A DNA stretch of 64,000 bases from Phallusia mammillata (GCA_003260075.1 QLIY01000464.1:1-64000); one strand, 5' to 3'. Shown: positions 24,501 through 35,803, numbered from the stretch's first letter. The notes: a model not told the origin generated them from the letters alone. Translations and numbers: made by a program.

Positions 24501-27500
24501 GAATTTATAGTGCTTTGTTTCAAGCCAAATGCACTAGAAAGTTTATCTCTTTGTTGCATTGACTGCTACAGTACAGAAATTTATTGAGATATAAGGATAG
24601 TGTATAATGCAAGAAACGAAAAACATAGAAAGACTTACGTAAAATTACGTTGGGGGTCAGCAGGCGTATAAAATTTTTTGAAAGGGGTCCGTGACTACAA
24701 AAAGATCAGGAACCACTGATCTACAGAGCCCTGACTTGAAGGTTGCAACAAGGGCTATATAGATTAGGTATTATGCAAAGTAAGAACTTGTTTATTGCGT
24801 CAAGGTAATACGGGCATAACCAGTTTTTCCATTGTTGGGTCACATGTCAAGAATGTAAATCTTTCAACAATAAATAGCTTTCAGGCTTGCTTAACTATGC
24901 GGACAGTGCTATTTTATACCAAAAGCTGCAGCTAAGCCTGTACGGTACGTAAAACTAGATATTTCTTCGAAAAACAGCCCAAATAGAACCAAGTACCTAC
25001 TTTGCCTAAAAAGCTAAAGTAACCAGTTAGAGAATTCATAGTAATGTAAAAAATTATATATACCTGATTACCAGCTTCCGGCAAAACAAAATGTGCCTGA
25101 TCATCCATATGTAAGTTAATTGGTACATTTTTCATGTCCGTAAAACCTAAAATTGACAAGCGCTTTCCATCTGTGCTGTAATTCATTTGCTTCTCATCAT
25201 CTGTACTAAAGGGAATTATATCCTTTCCATATTTGTAGCCTACATGCAAAAAGGTAAAAACATCTAAAACCTGGGTAAATTTATCAAACAGTTTCATGCC
25301 TTTGGCTAGTTTTTCTTTAGTCACTTCAGTTCTTTGATCATCATCAATGTGGTAATATGGGTTTCTTGTGACATCTTCAGCCCTGTTTGTCCTTGCATGG
25401 CACCTAGCAACAAAAAGACAAAATGTCAAATCAAAAATCTTAAATCTTTAAAAATTGGAATGTGCACAAAATACTTTTTCCATGTTTGTTTCAGTTTGGC
25501 TTCTTTGGTTTTGGCATATGCAGTACATGGAATAATAAGCTCGTTACCCAATTGCAAATGGCACTTCCATGCTGCAGCATTGACTGAACGCTTTTCAAAG
25601 CCTGTAACCGACTGCATCGCTTGTCTACAAAACGTAAAAAAGGTACTTGGATGTCCACCTTAAAATTAGAAGCATTTATTACTTACTGAAAAGAGTAGCA
25701 TGCTCCTTCAATTCCAGAAGAAAAACATCGTTTAATTATATCTTCTCCACATTGCTGCTGGGTAGTTTTGGGTTTTCTTAGCTGATTGTGATGATTTCTT
25801 AAAAACCTTTTTTCGTTTCTTGTCTGGTGTCTTGAAGTATTCGGTTGATTATCACTGCTGTCCACACTTCCATCATCACCAGACAGGTTATTATCATATG
25901 TGTTTAGCATTGCTGGTGCACTTAAAAAAAGGGGTTTACATGTAAGAGTGTAAACCAGCATACTTACCCTGTACATACATAATATTGAGCTCAACATTCA
26001 TGCCATCCACTTGAAACCCATTTATGATACCATCAAGATTGTCATCATTTATATTGTGGGCAAAATTCGTAAAAAGTGCTATACGTCTGGTGGAAAACTT
26101 TTTCTCCCTAATGCAATTACATTGAGTCAGATTAGTAACAAAGAGTGAGTCTTATAAGTGACTGCAATCTTTACCTTGCATTTTTGTACAGCACATCAAG
26201 GCTTACTGTTAAAGCATCCAAAACTATACATTGCAACATTTGACAGTCAAGGAAACAGTGAGGCCATTACAAGTTTTTTTCCCACTGTGTAACTGGTATG
26301 TTGGTGCTTATTGGCTGGTGTGTCATGAAAAGTTATCCAGTTTGACTATATTGGTGTAAATTATTGTTATATTATTATTAAAAATTAATTATCATAAACA
26401 AACAAGGTGCAGTGATGTGTTTTCTAGTGCAAAGGTTTCCAACTGCGATTAAAATATATGTTACTTATATGGAAGTCAGCATTTAATTAGGGTGTTTGTA
26501 ATTTAGGTATTGGTTGCTGTCCCATCAAAGAAGCAATCAGGAAAAATGAGGGGTAACATTGGTCTACGACTCTACGGTACTGTGCGAACATTTTACATTT
26601 ATGAACATAGGATACAATCAACGGAATGAGTGCTGCCAAGTTCTTTCTTTGCAATGAAGGCTAATAGCTCAAAGTTTGGAATGCCAAGAGGGAATGCCAC
26701 ATTAATATTGGAATATGAATCATCATCTGCATCATTACTTGAAGCCAGTTGATTGGCAGTCACTTCTGTTCCAAACAACACCAATGCCACTTCATCTTTA
26801 GATTGGGAAAATATCTGTTTTGAAGAATAAAATAAAACCATTTCACATACACAACAAATTTATTTTCAGACATAGTTTCTTAGTTAGAGTTAGTTATGGG
26901 TTCCCTTCCCTGAAGGGAACACATATTGTTTTTGTCGGTATTTGTTTTCTTTCTTCCTTCTTTTTTTCCATCTTTTTTCTGCCTAAGTCAGGTTTGTTCC
27001 ACGGTTTGGTCATGAAAGAGTGCTTTAAACATTTTAAATTTACACACATGTTATGTATCCATATTTGATCTTCCAGAAGTCGAATGACCCAGTAGTTCAC
27101 CAACAGGTCCCCAAAACATGAAATTTTCAAAATGGCTGTCTGTACTATAGTACATACTTTGTTGGTTGGCATACTGTAAGTCAGGGGTGTCCAACACGTG
27201 GCATGCATGCCAAAAGTGGCACGCAGAGCATTTGAAAATGTCACACAAGGTTTTGCACATTCCGATGGTACACATTAGGATTTGTCATGCAATTAAATTT
27301 GTTTCTATTGATTCTTCTCGGCCTTTATTCTAACTTTAGCAAATATTATTAGTGGTAAATTTACACAACCCACTAATTAAACTGTTTTTTGACAAAACCT
27401 AAGCCGTTGCAAACTATTTGTATCTTGTGTCAAATAGACAGAATTTGTGTATCATAAACAAGTTTACTCGCATTTGACGACATAACTTTTTTCTAACCAT

Positions 27501-29861
27501 TTAATAGGATTCTGCATATTGGCCAAAAAGTACTAAACGTTGGCACGCAATTTTAAAACCAAAATTGGCACGGCGGTGTGGTCGAGTTGAAAACCCCTGC
27601 TGTAAGTATTTTGTAACTTTTAGTTGAATACACCCATTTTTCACCCCTTAAACCCAAAATGTGCATTTTTAGGTTTATCAGTCCTAAAGGTCCAAAATTT
27701 AAACAATTGCTGGATTTTTTAGACAATTGTTTGTAGTGGTTTCCTTGTAGTGGATAAACAATATGTAAGCACAAGGACTGTGTGCTATTAAAAATGGGCT
27801 CCTCTAAAATACACAATCTATGCAATCTACACATTCTGGGTGAGGGTTTATAATAATGATAGGACGATACCAGGTTTTGAAGCGAGTACCGATACCGAGT
27901 ACGAGTACCACATATATATACCTTCGATATCGAGTATGATTACCGAGTACTTAAGTGTAGTGTTGTGCTTAGTTGTATATCACTGTCTAATTTATCTGCC
28001 ATGGTCGGGGTCATAGGTGTAGACTGTAGAGTTTTAAAAAATACCGGGGGTGCGACTTTTGATCACCGACGCCGATACCTATATCATGTGCAGTATCTGT
28101 ACCCGTATGGGACCAAACACCGATACCTTCGGGATTTAGCCTATCCCTATATAGTTTCTATCACATTGTTTGCAAATAGTCACTTGGCACAATTTCTTCG
28201 TGTGGTTTGGACGTTTGCTGTGCGTCTGATGTAAAGAAAGGACGATTTGCGGAATCAGCAACTTTAACGACGATTTAGTTCTCAAATACTGTGTTACGGC
28301 GGGCGATTCATGTTTTAAATATAGCCGACCATGTATTGTATACGCCCAAACTGAGGTCTATTTGGATCAAGTTTAGGCCGTTGCAGTGCTTTGCAAACGG
28401 ACATTACACTCGGCTTTTATATTTATTTTTTTGCAAACGTTAGTCTATATGTCATGTTTGTGTTGCATTAAAATGTCCGCTTATTGCGAAACACCGACGT
28501 CTGTTCGATCAATGGCATGAGTTCAAGCGCATTTGTTTAGCTGGAAACACGTTTTAAAACCGACGTAACTTGACCAAAGATGCGATTTTCGTGTTATACA
28601 AAGGTCAAGGGCGGGGGTGCCGCGCACTCTACGCCAGTGGTCGGGGTACAGGCATGCACACACACATGCCGAAAAATGCAATCACCACGTGATAGCGAAA
28701 AAAATATACGTATCCTGGCGGAACTTTTTTCCACTTTTGTGCTGTCCGAAGCAAATGTTGGCTAAAAGTTGCCCGTATTCTTACGGTGTAAATCGGCCAT
28801 CGGTACTCGCACGTTGGTATCGAAAACTGAGACAAAATATTTCGATACCGAGTACGAGTATCGATACCACTGAAATCGTTCGATACCATCGATACCGAGT
28901 ACCAGGTACTCGTCCCATCACTAGTTTATAATAAAAATAACTTTACAATTTAATCCCAGAAACCTTTTGGGCCTAATTTTCTTGCAAGTGTTAACATGCA
29001 GTACCACACGGTGTAACAAACTGGGCATCTAAAACTAAATTATAGTGTTATTTTTATTCTAAATTTCACCCAGAACCGTCAACCTTATTAAATGTTACAT
29101 ACATTTTATAAGTAGATTGCATAGTTTGCGTATTTTAGAAGAGCCCATTAAAAATGTGTCAAAAGGTCTTTAACAGTGATTTAGATTTCACATGGGGGGA
29201 GGGTACTGCGGATCAATATACGTTTTGCGAAACAAAGGTATGTGAAGAACAATTTGTTTTGTGTACCTTTGCTGCTAAATGGCTCCTTAACTTTTAGTGT
29301 TTCTAAATTTTGGTCTATAAGAATCTAAAAATAACTGGCACCTTTTTATAGTCCCCCCCCCCCGAAACAAAGGTATGTGAAGAACAATTTGTTTTGTGTA
29401 CCTTTGCTGCAAAATGGCTCCTTAACTTTTAGTGTTTCTAAATTTTGGTCTATAGGAATCTAAAAATAACTGGCACCTTTTTATAGCATAATAAATTCCC
29501 ATAAACATGTTTGTGTGGACCCATTCGCTTGCAAAAACAATCATGTGTGTAGATCAAATGGTGTCTATAGTCGGTAAATAAGGCATAGAATATACAAATG
29601 AAAATAAATAGGAAAGCCACCTTTCTAGTTTCTTATGACAAAACATGTGTTTGGATTTTTGTTCACTACCTTTCTTTGTATAAGCATTGACACAATTGTA
29701 CAAGCATAATCCAATGAACTTAATTCGCCTTCAGGTGCATCTTGCATTCCCAATCCTACATCCACACAAAACACAATAGCCTCCTACATAAAAATAATTA
29801 AAGCCGTGGGATACAAATTACAAAACAGAAAAACCATACTAACTCGAGGAGCTCTTGCCAT
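18570..29861 (-). CDS. XRCC5: Ku80 (Ku86) DNA end-binding subunit
   Basis: The large Ku heterodimer subunit, which binds DNA ends in non-homologous end joining and recruits DNA-PKcs. Fifteen minus-strand exons join in phase: 29861-29844, 29783-29670, 26814-26616, 26223-26175, 26107-25979, 25920-25687, 25624-25475, 25403-25064, 23830-23652, 23537-23436, 23378-23123, 22745-22544, 19188-19076, 18898-18787, 18715-18570, giving about 780 residues (human 732). The start is MARAPREAIVFCVDVG. The vWA-like domain includes KDEVALVLFGTE and VDFLDALTVSLDV. The Ku core shows YKYGKDIIPFS and LNPFFQRTYESLYHRKA. A C-terminal helical domain precedes the terminal motif DNPEDLLDML. Exon 8 may hide a 60-nt GC-AG intron (25299-25240); removing it gives 760 residues. 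Several introns carry MITEs. The six-codon first exon rests on a donor of moderate quality. Confidence 0.94.
19500..19770. repeat. Interspersed repeat with internal duplication at poly(G)
   Basis: The block ACTTCCATTTTATA..CCAATTGACTATACACATCATTTGATCTACACATATGATTGTTT occurs at about 19576-19651 and again at about 19667-19734, separated by a run of nine or ten G. A reverse-orientation relative lies at about 29490-29630 (CAATCATGTGTGTAGATCAAATGGTGT..). Both are in XRCC5 introns. Confidence 0.7.
19889..20318. repeat. Long inverted-repeat element in XRCC5 intron
   Basis: About 120 bp at 19889-20010 (TGCAACTGGTGTAATGCTAA .. ACCAGAACGGTAG .. TTCAGAGCAATAAATGAT) is repeated in reverse complement at about 20198-20318. 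In the left arm a run of ten G replaces sequence corresponding to TATATGTTTGCCGAC in the right arm. A 128-codon frame over this region (20006-20392) is a by-product of the arms. Probably a foldback or MITE-type element; target duplications were not resolved. Confidence 0.7.
20867..21571. repeat. Tandem near-identical 347-bp duplication split by poly(G)
   Basis: 20867-21213 and 21224-21571 are almost identical (both run from ATCATTTTAATCACTTCTAA to GCCCAAAATACAAG), joined by ten G. Only a few differences are visible, for example in the A-run following ATGAAAA. This is probably an assembly or haplotype artefact inside the XRCC5 intron spanning 22543-19189. Confidence 0.85.
21604..22200. repeat. 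304-bp tandem repeat, two diverged units
   Basis: Two head-to-tail units with a period of 304 bp (GAAACCAATTAAAAGTTAG at 21641; GAATCCAATTAAAAGTTAG at 21945) share blocks such as GCACCAACCAACAAAG and ATCATGTACTTTGGTCAGTAC. They differ at many positions, so the duplication is old, unlike the nearby poly(G) duplications. A third copy, inverted and interrupted by a MITE, lies at about 27060-27660. Confidence 0.75.
24319..24726. mobile_element. hAT-like MITE in XRCC5 intron 8
   Basis: Target duplication ATCTACAG (24319-24326 and 24719-24726) brackets 24327-24718. Ends are CGGTGGTTCCCAACC on the left and GATCAGGAACCACTG on the right. Sub-terminal inverted GGGGTTCGTGGACC / GGGGTCCGTGAC blocks are shared with the CAGTGGTTC group elsewhere in the window. 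No coding frame. Confidence 0.85.
27060..27660. repeat. Inverted copy of the 304-bp repeat, interrupted
   Basis: About 27068-27181 and 27600-27660 together form the reverse complement of the 304-bp unit at 21604-22200 (TACTTTGTTGGTTGG .. AACTTTTAGTTGAATACACCCATTTTTCACCCCTTAAACCC in separate pieces). The two halves are separated by the element 27182-27599. Confidence 0.7.
27174..27607. mobile_element. hAT-like MITE nested in another repeat
   Basis: Target duplication CTGTAAGT (27174-27181 and 27600-27607) encloses 27182-27599. The left end is CAGGGGTGTCCAACACGTGGC and the right end GAGTTGAAAACCCCTG, inverted CAGGGGTTTTCAACTC. The interior repeats TTGGCAC and GGCACGC motifs. It lies in XRCC5 intron 2. 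Confidence 0.85.
27846..28931. mobile_element. 1.07-kb hAT-like element in XRCC5 intron 2
   Basis: Target duplication GTTTATAA (27846-27853 and 28924-28931) flanks 27854-28923. Ends are TAATGATAGGACGA and TCGTCCCATCACTA. Sub-terminal regions on both sides are dense in GATACCGAGTACGAGTAC and its complement, likely transposase-binding repeats. Open frames inside are short and unrelated to transposase, so it is non-autonomous. Outside it, about 27787-27835 and 29105-29160 form a further, older inverted repeat (TGGGCTCxTCTAAAATAC). Confidence 0.87.
29230..29487. repeat. 122-bp direct duplication split by poly(C)
   Basis: 29230-29353 and 29364-29487 (both GAAACAAAGGTATGTGAAG .. CACCTTTTTATAG) differ at only a few positions and are separated by ten or eleven C. 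Same pattern as other homopolymer-bounded duplications in this window. Confidence 0.8.
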
Positions 29862-30201
29862 TTACTTCTTCTTCACAGCACTGTTTAAATCTGGATTGAA
29901 CTCTTGCGAACTTTTACAAATAATAATACACCAGATTTTAGTTTGGTATGTTTGTTTGTTTGTTAAAATTCAGAAACAAACTGACCGAACGCTAAATATG
30001 TTACAACCAATAGGGTATTTACCCATATCGAAACCTTTTTGTTTTTTTGAAGTTGGATAAAGATTTTATTGGCATCCGTTTCTAAATGCATACTTATTTT
30101 ACCATATCAAGCCTATCTGATTTTTTATTTGCAATTTTTACTAAACTTAAAGAGAAAAATTTCCACGTGTTCCTGAAGAGGAATGCCAGCATTTGCCAGC
30201 A

Positions 30202-30477
30202 TTGGCCGCCCAGTCTGCAGAATGTGGCAGCTGGCAGGTGCACGCACGATTTTTTTTGTAACAATTTTTTTTGCACGACAATTTTTTGGGTTTGCACGCG
30301 CAAATTTTGCCCCAAAGGCGTTTTACTGGCCTATCTTCGGCTCTTTTACTTGCTTTGCGCCTGCTGAAATTGGTCTTACACGCGATTATGGGTCGTGCAC
30401 GCGCGCACGCGGGACAAGTAGGCCCTGCACGAACGAGATCGTCGGGAACTGCCATGTTCTGCAGACTGGTTGGCCGC
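30202..30477. mobile_element. 260-bp hAT-like MITE
   Basis: Target duplication TTGGCCGC (30202-30209 and 30470-30477) encloses 30210-30469. Ends CCAGTCTGCAGA and TCTGCAGACTGG are perfect inverted repeats, extending less perfectly to GTGGCAG/CTGCCAT. The interior is GC-richer with GCACGCGC motifs. Confidence 0.87.
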
Positions 30478-30677
30478 TGATGGTCACACTGCGAGCAAAC
30501 GACGAGCGGTATTCTACTTCCATTATGTTAGCTGCTGATGGTATAGCAGCACAGCTTTTCAGGAAAAAACGTATTTTTTTGATAATATTGTTTTTACTGT
30601 TTACACCCTGTGGTGCTTGTTGCCAAATATATATCCAGAAATACGGTGAAGATCAAAAAATGGCATAAAAACGTATG

Positions 30678-31245
30678 AGCTACAGCAGGGCTTTGTCCAG
30701 AAACAAGGGGTAAAAATTACGAAACAAAGGGTAAAAATAAAGTCCGCACACTGTCAGTAATGCAAGTGTAAAATGTCATAGCCAATTTGGGTTGTAGCTT
30801 ATGGGAATACAGTCCAAGAAACAACGGTCCAAGTAACATTCAAGCCAAATGTTTATTTCAGGGAAACAAAAACTTGAATTAGGCACTGTACGTGAATTTA
30901 CTCCTTCTGTGGCAATAATTCAAATTCAGTTTATTGGATCACAGATATAATTGTGCACAAACAATCTCTGTTTTGTTAATGGTGTAGGGAAGCAATTGGA
31001 TAATTGTTTCATTACAGTTATACAATCTGACCTCACATAAGATTTTTTAGGCTCCTCGCAGTACCCTGAGAAATAGCTATGCGGAACCCAGTTTGAAAGC
31101 TGCTATACCTGGCAATGACCAAGTATTTAACACATAAATGATAGTGTATAAAGTCGTAATCAAAAGACCATTGAGGTCCATATTCAACGCCTCAAAGGTC
31201 AGGATGTGGACCTCAGTCTGCCATTTGCGTAGCCCTGAGCTACAG
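30678..31245. mobile_element. 552-bp hAT-like MITE
   Basis: Target duplication AGCTACAG (30678-30685 and 31238-31245) encloses 30686-31237. Ends are CAGGGCT and AGCCCTG. A diverged relative occupies about 9131-9698 in VPS39 intron 17, showing that the family is dispersed. Confidence 0.85.
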
Positions 31246-31753
31246 CAACACTACTTTTTTGTTTTGTGGTTAACCAACAATATTACATCGGGATATTGGT
31301 TAGCAAAAACTTCTAGGGCAACTGCTATTTGGATAGTCAACCCTAGTTTTTTTGCACCAAATGCTCATCAACCTTTTGTGTTTCTACTGTTGAAATCCAT
31401 CTTGTCAATTGGTTGGTGTCAAAAACAGGCAGATGCTAAAAATAGAGCATTAAATTTCAAACAATGGGAACTTCTAAAAATAATCACCCAATAAATCCAT
31501 AAACCAAGTCACAGTTTTCCTGGCCCACACTTTTCAGAAATAAATACATTGAAAGTTGGCATAAAAAATATAGGGGACCATTATATGTATCAAACATTAA
31601 ATGAGAAAATAAGAAAACATATCAACAAATAGAGAGGGATGATTTCTACATGTATGAAAACTTTTGTCATCAAACCTATAGTTGTTTAAATTATTTATTA
31701 ACATTCATTACATTTTGTTTATAGCATATGCATTGGTACATAGACTTGCATTG

Positions 31754-34700
31754 ATGATGGCTGGTGTAACTGCAGAACAACCACCAGACAAAAAGTTGTG
31801 CAGCAATGGGGGTATTGCGAAAAAAATTGGAACCCATGATGGAACATTTCATTGTGATGAAGTACTTGCTTGTTATATGTTACAGCAATTGGATCAATAC
31901 AAGGTAGTTTAGAGAATTTGTTTGAAATATTTCTAATAAGTGACCATTACATATTGTGGTTTATTCCACATTTAATTTGTGGATTTTTCGATCAAAAATT
32001 CAGGAATCTGTGTGTATGCTCCTTCTTTTGCAGTCAAGTAGGTCTCAAAAAGTTGTTACAGCAGCTTATAGGCCAGTGGTTCTCAACCTTTTTGCCTTCG
32101 CGGACCCTTTTCGGTACTGTAAACAAATTGCGGACCCCTTAGAAGTTTTAGGTAATTTTGTCCTTTTTTATTAACAAGCAACCAAAACATGGTGCATAAA
32201 GTTACAGCCACATTCGGTCCAGGACCAAAATTTTAATCCCTTTTTCTGGGTTGCGACATAGGGAATCAACAAGAAAGAGCCATTACAGTGTAATGTGACG
32301 TTGTTTTCCACTGACAATTTACGTCTGTTACATCACAATGGGGTTTAGATGTCATAATGCACTGTGGTTTGTCGCCTACGAAGAATGTTTTCAAACAAGT
32401 TTTATGCTATTCTTAAAACACCATAGCGTTTTATTCAAATCGCGATTTATTATTCTCGTTTTGTGGGAATTAAGAGTTTGTCGCGGACCCCNNNNNNNNN
32501 NNNNNNNNNNNNNNNNNNNNNNNNNNNNNNNNNNNNNNNNNNNNNNNNNNNNNNNNNNNNNNNNNNNNNNNNNNNNNNNNNNNNNNNNNNNNNNNNNNNN
32601 NNNNNNNNNNNNNNNNNNNNNNNNNNNNNNNNNNNNNNNNNNNNNNNNNNNNNNNNNNNNNNNNNNNNNNNNNNNNNNNNNNNNNNNNNNNNNNNNNNNN
32701 NNNNNNNNNNNNNNNNNNNNNNNNNNNNNNNNNNNNNNNNNNNNNNNNNNNNNNNNNNNNNNNNNNNNNNNNNNNNNNNNNNNNNNNNNNNNNNNNNNNN
32801 NNNNNNNNNNNNNNNNNNNNNNNNNNNNNNNNNNNNNNNNNNNNNNNNNNNNNNNNNNNNNNNNNNNNNNNNNNNNNNNNNNNNNNNNNNNNNNNNNNNN
32901 NNNNNNNNNNNNNNNNNNNNNNNNNNNNNNNNNNNNNNNNNNNNNNNNNNNNNNNNNNNNNNNNNNNNNNNNNNNNNNNNNNNNNNNNNNNNNNNNNNNN
33001 NNNNNNNNNNNNNNNNNNNNNNNNNNNNNNNNNNNNNNNNNNNNNNNNNNNNNNNNNNNNNNNNNNNNNNNNNNNNNNNNNNNNNNNNNNNNNNNNNNNN
33101 NNNNNNNNNNNNNNNNNNNNNNNNNNNNNNNNNNNNNNNNNNNNNNNNNNNNNNNNNNNNNNNNNNNNNNNNNNNNNNNNNNNNNNNNNNCCAGTGGTTC
33201 TCAACCTTTTTGCCTTCGCGGACCCTTTTCGGTACTGTAAACAAATTGCGGACCCCTTAGAAGTTTTAGGTAATTTTGTCCTTTTTTATTAACAAGCAAC
33301 CAAAACATGGTGCATAAAGTTACAGCCACATTCGGTCCAGGACCAAAATTTTAATCCCTTTTTCTGGGTTGCGACATAGGGAATCAACAAGAAAGATCCA
33401 TTACAGTGTAATGTGACGTTGTTTTCCACTTACAATTTACGTCTGTTACATCACAATGGGGTTTAGATGTCATAATGCACTGTGGTTTGTCGCCTACGAA
33501 GAGTGTTTTCAAACAAGTTTTATGCTATTCTTAAAACACCATAGCGTTTTATTCAAATCGCGATTTATTATTGTCGTTTTGTGGGAATTAAGAGTTTGTT
33601 GCGGACCCCCTGAAAACGCTTGGCGGACCCCCCCATTAAGAACCACTGTTATAGGCCATGGGTTGGGAAGTGACAAATTTATCATAAAGCTTATATTATG
33701 CTTGTTCAAAATAACCTGTGTTTTTGTGGGTTCAATGTCTGTGGGGTTTAATTTTCATTTACTTTGTCTCCCCCACCCAATATAGTCAACCAGTCAAATA
33801 CTATTTTTAAATGTAACTAATATGTAATTTTCTTGGGCTTATTGTGGTTGTTGTAAAACATTTCTAGTAGCCCTTAGGTAGAATAGTGTAAGGCATAATT
33901 TTGTATCAATCAAGTATTTGGAAAGCCAATATAGATTGTTTTGCTTATCTAAAACAGAACGATGCCCCAAACAATTAGGGCATACTCACTGTTTATAGTT
34001 AAGATATGATTGCTGTTGAGGAAAACTGTGCAAGGATTGTAGCATTTTGTGTCTCCCATTTTGTTCATGGACTTCATGGATTTATTTAATGATTTTAGAT
34101 TTGTTTAGGATTTGTGTCTACCTACTTCTGTCTACTATGACAAATAAAACTCTTTTATTAAAGATAACATAGAAAACAAACTTTAAAAACAGTCTTACAC
34201 TTACAATTTGTAGAATGCTACAATTATTCGAACTCGAGATCCAGCAGTCTTGGCTGAATGTGACATTGTGGTGGATGTAGGAGGTGTTTATGACCCAGAA
34301 AAAAATCTGTTTGACCATCACCAGAGGTTTTGCAATTTATTTTGTTGCGATGGTTGCAATGTAGTCATAACAAATGTTGATGTTTGTAGAAGTTTTAATG
34401 AAACAATGAAAAGTGTTTGTGGAAAAAAGTGGTCAACAAAATTAAGCAGTGCTGGATTAATTTACTGCCATTTTGGAAAAAATGTTTTAAAAACGTTTCT
34501 CGGAAAATACAAAGATGATGAATCAGTAGTGACCTGTATATATGACAAGGTATGGTACATTTTTCTGATACAAAAATACATAAGCTGGTAGTAATATTAC
34601 CTGCAAACATTATGAATAATTTGTTTTGTTACCAGTTTTAGTCACCTTTGGGTTGGTTCTCAGGGTTTAGTCAGGAAAGAGGTTAAAGTTTATTTAAATA

Positions 34701-35803
34701 ATAGATATCTAATGTTGTGCACTGTAACATATAAACCAAGTTGATGCTGCAGTAACCTATCGACCACAAAACAAACAGATACCAAGCTTCTCTATTAGTG
34801 CATAACCTAGGAGTATCATTGATTTATACATTGCTAAATATTTGAATATATTTTTAATTTTATGCTGGATGCACTAATTTTTCGCATGGAAACCCAAAGT
34901 AATGTCGTTAAAATGGTTTTATTTAACCACCTGATATGTGCAAAAGCAAAATCACTGTCATTTGTGGAGTTTTATATTGTTAAAGATTTATGAAAATTTT
35001 GTGGAAGAAATTGATGCAATAGATAATGGAGTTGACCAATTTGATGGTGTTCCAAAATACCACATTTCAACTAACCTGAGCACTCGTGTTGGACATTGCA
35101 ACCCAAGTTGGAATGATGAAAAGCCAAATGAAATGGTAGCAACAAATTTATTTTTTGTAGTTTAACTACTAGCTCATTTTGCACAAAAATGTTCAAGCAA
35201 TTTGTGTTACAGGAGTGCTTCAAGAAAGCTGTGAAGATAGTTGAGGAGAACTTTCAGACCAAAGTTCATCATTTTTTGCATGTTTGGCTTCCTGCAAGAT
35301 CAATTGTTCAAGATGCTCTAATTTCAAGATGTGATGTATGAAAGTTATTTTTTCACAATGTTCAAAAGTCCAAAGCACTGAACAATTTTAGATTGATCCA
35401 AGTGGTGAAATCATACTCCTTAGGCAATCTTGTCCATGGAAAGAACACCTGTTTGAACTTGAGGATACAGAAAAAATTGTGAAGCCTATAAAGTATGTGG
35501 TTTATGGTGATAAATCTGGAAAGTGGAGAATTCAATGTGTGCCTGCAGGGCGGAATACATTTGAGAATCGGTTAGTTGCATGCTGAATGATTGGTATAAA
35601 AATGTACTGTACTAAACCGAGTTAAAATGTCTAGATTGTCGATAGTGCAAGAATGGCGAGGTTTACGGGATGAGGAATTGTCCAAAAAATCTGGCATTCC
35701 AGATTGTGTTTTTGTTCATGCAACTGGGTTTATTGGAGGAAACAAAACTCAAAAAGGGGTTTTGGACATGGCAAGGAGATGCCTAGCACAAACTCTATCC
35801 TGA
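31754..35803 (+). CDS. MYG1: MYG1 exonuclease (DHH-like family)
   Basis: A 3'-5' RNA exonuclease that, from family knowledge, processes transcripts in nucleus/nucleolus and mitochondria. Seven exons, 31754-31903, 34214-34326, 34390-34549, 34986-35135, 35213-35335, 35392-35570 and 35635-35803, give about 347 residues (human 376). Visible motifs are IGTHDGTFHCDE, DIVVDVGGVYDPE, DHHQR across the exon 2/3 junction, KLSSAGLIYCHFG, YENFVEEIDAIDNG, SCPWKEHLFELE, WRIQCVPAG and the C-terminal HATGFIGGNKTQKG. The frame stays open upstream to 31682 with a hydrophobic stretch, so a longer N-terminus for mitochondrial targeting is possible. TATAG at about 31723 could be a splice acceptor instead. Intron 2 is 63 nt and stop-free. 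Intron 1 holds a MITE and the assembly gap. Confidence 0.95.
32066..33656. mobile_element. hAT-like MITE duplicated around an assembly gap
   Basis: Target duplication TTATAGGC lies at 32066-32073 and 33649-33656. The copy from 32074 (CAGTGGTTCTCAACC) runs to 32491, where N begins. After the gap a second copy starts at 33192 with the same left end and runs to the intact right end AAGAACCACTG at 33648. The copies differ at about five positions over 418 bp. One element of about 457 bp is the simplest reading. Confidence 0.8.
32492..33190. other. Assembly gap of 699 N
   Basis: An unsequenced stretch inside MYG1 intron 1. Long translations across it are meaningless. It is bounded on both sides by copies of the same MITE. 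Confidence 0.99.
34327..34389 (+). other. 63-nt stop-free intron 2 of MYG1
   Basis: GT at 34327 and AG at 34389 delimit 63 nt. Splicing yields DHHQR-SFNETM, matching the human DHHQRSFTETM. Retention would insert 21 residues without a stop. Confidence 0.85.

Larger units (their letters stand above)
29862..31753. other. XRCC5-MYG1 head-to-head intergenic region
   Basis: About 1.9 kb between divergent starts. It holds two MITEs (30202-30477 and 30678-31245) and AT-rich DNA. Open frames of up to 161 codons near 30183-30668 overlap the first MITE and are not gene-like. No obvious shared promoter element was recognised. Confidence 0.55.

Noticed and set aside
30183..30668. 161-codon plus-strand frame between XRCC5 and MYG1
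   Set aside because: It runs through the 260-bp MITE (30210-30469) and has no family resemblance.
32338..33260. Open frames of 244-300 codons on both strands
   Set aside because: They consist almost entirely of N between fragments of a MITE. The apparent length comes from the gap.
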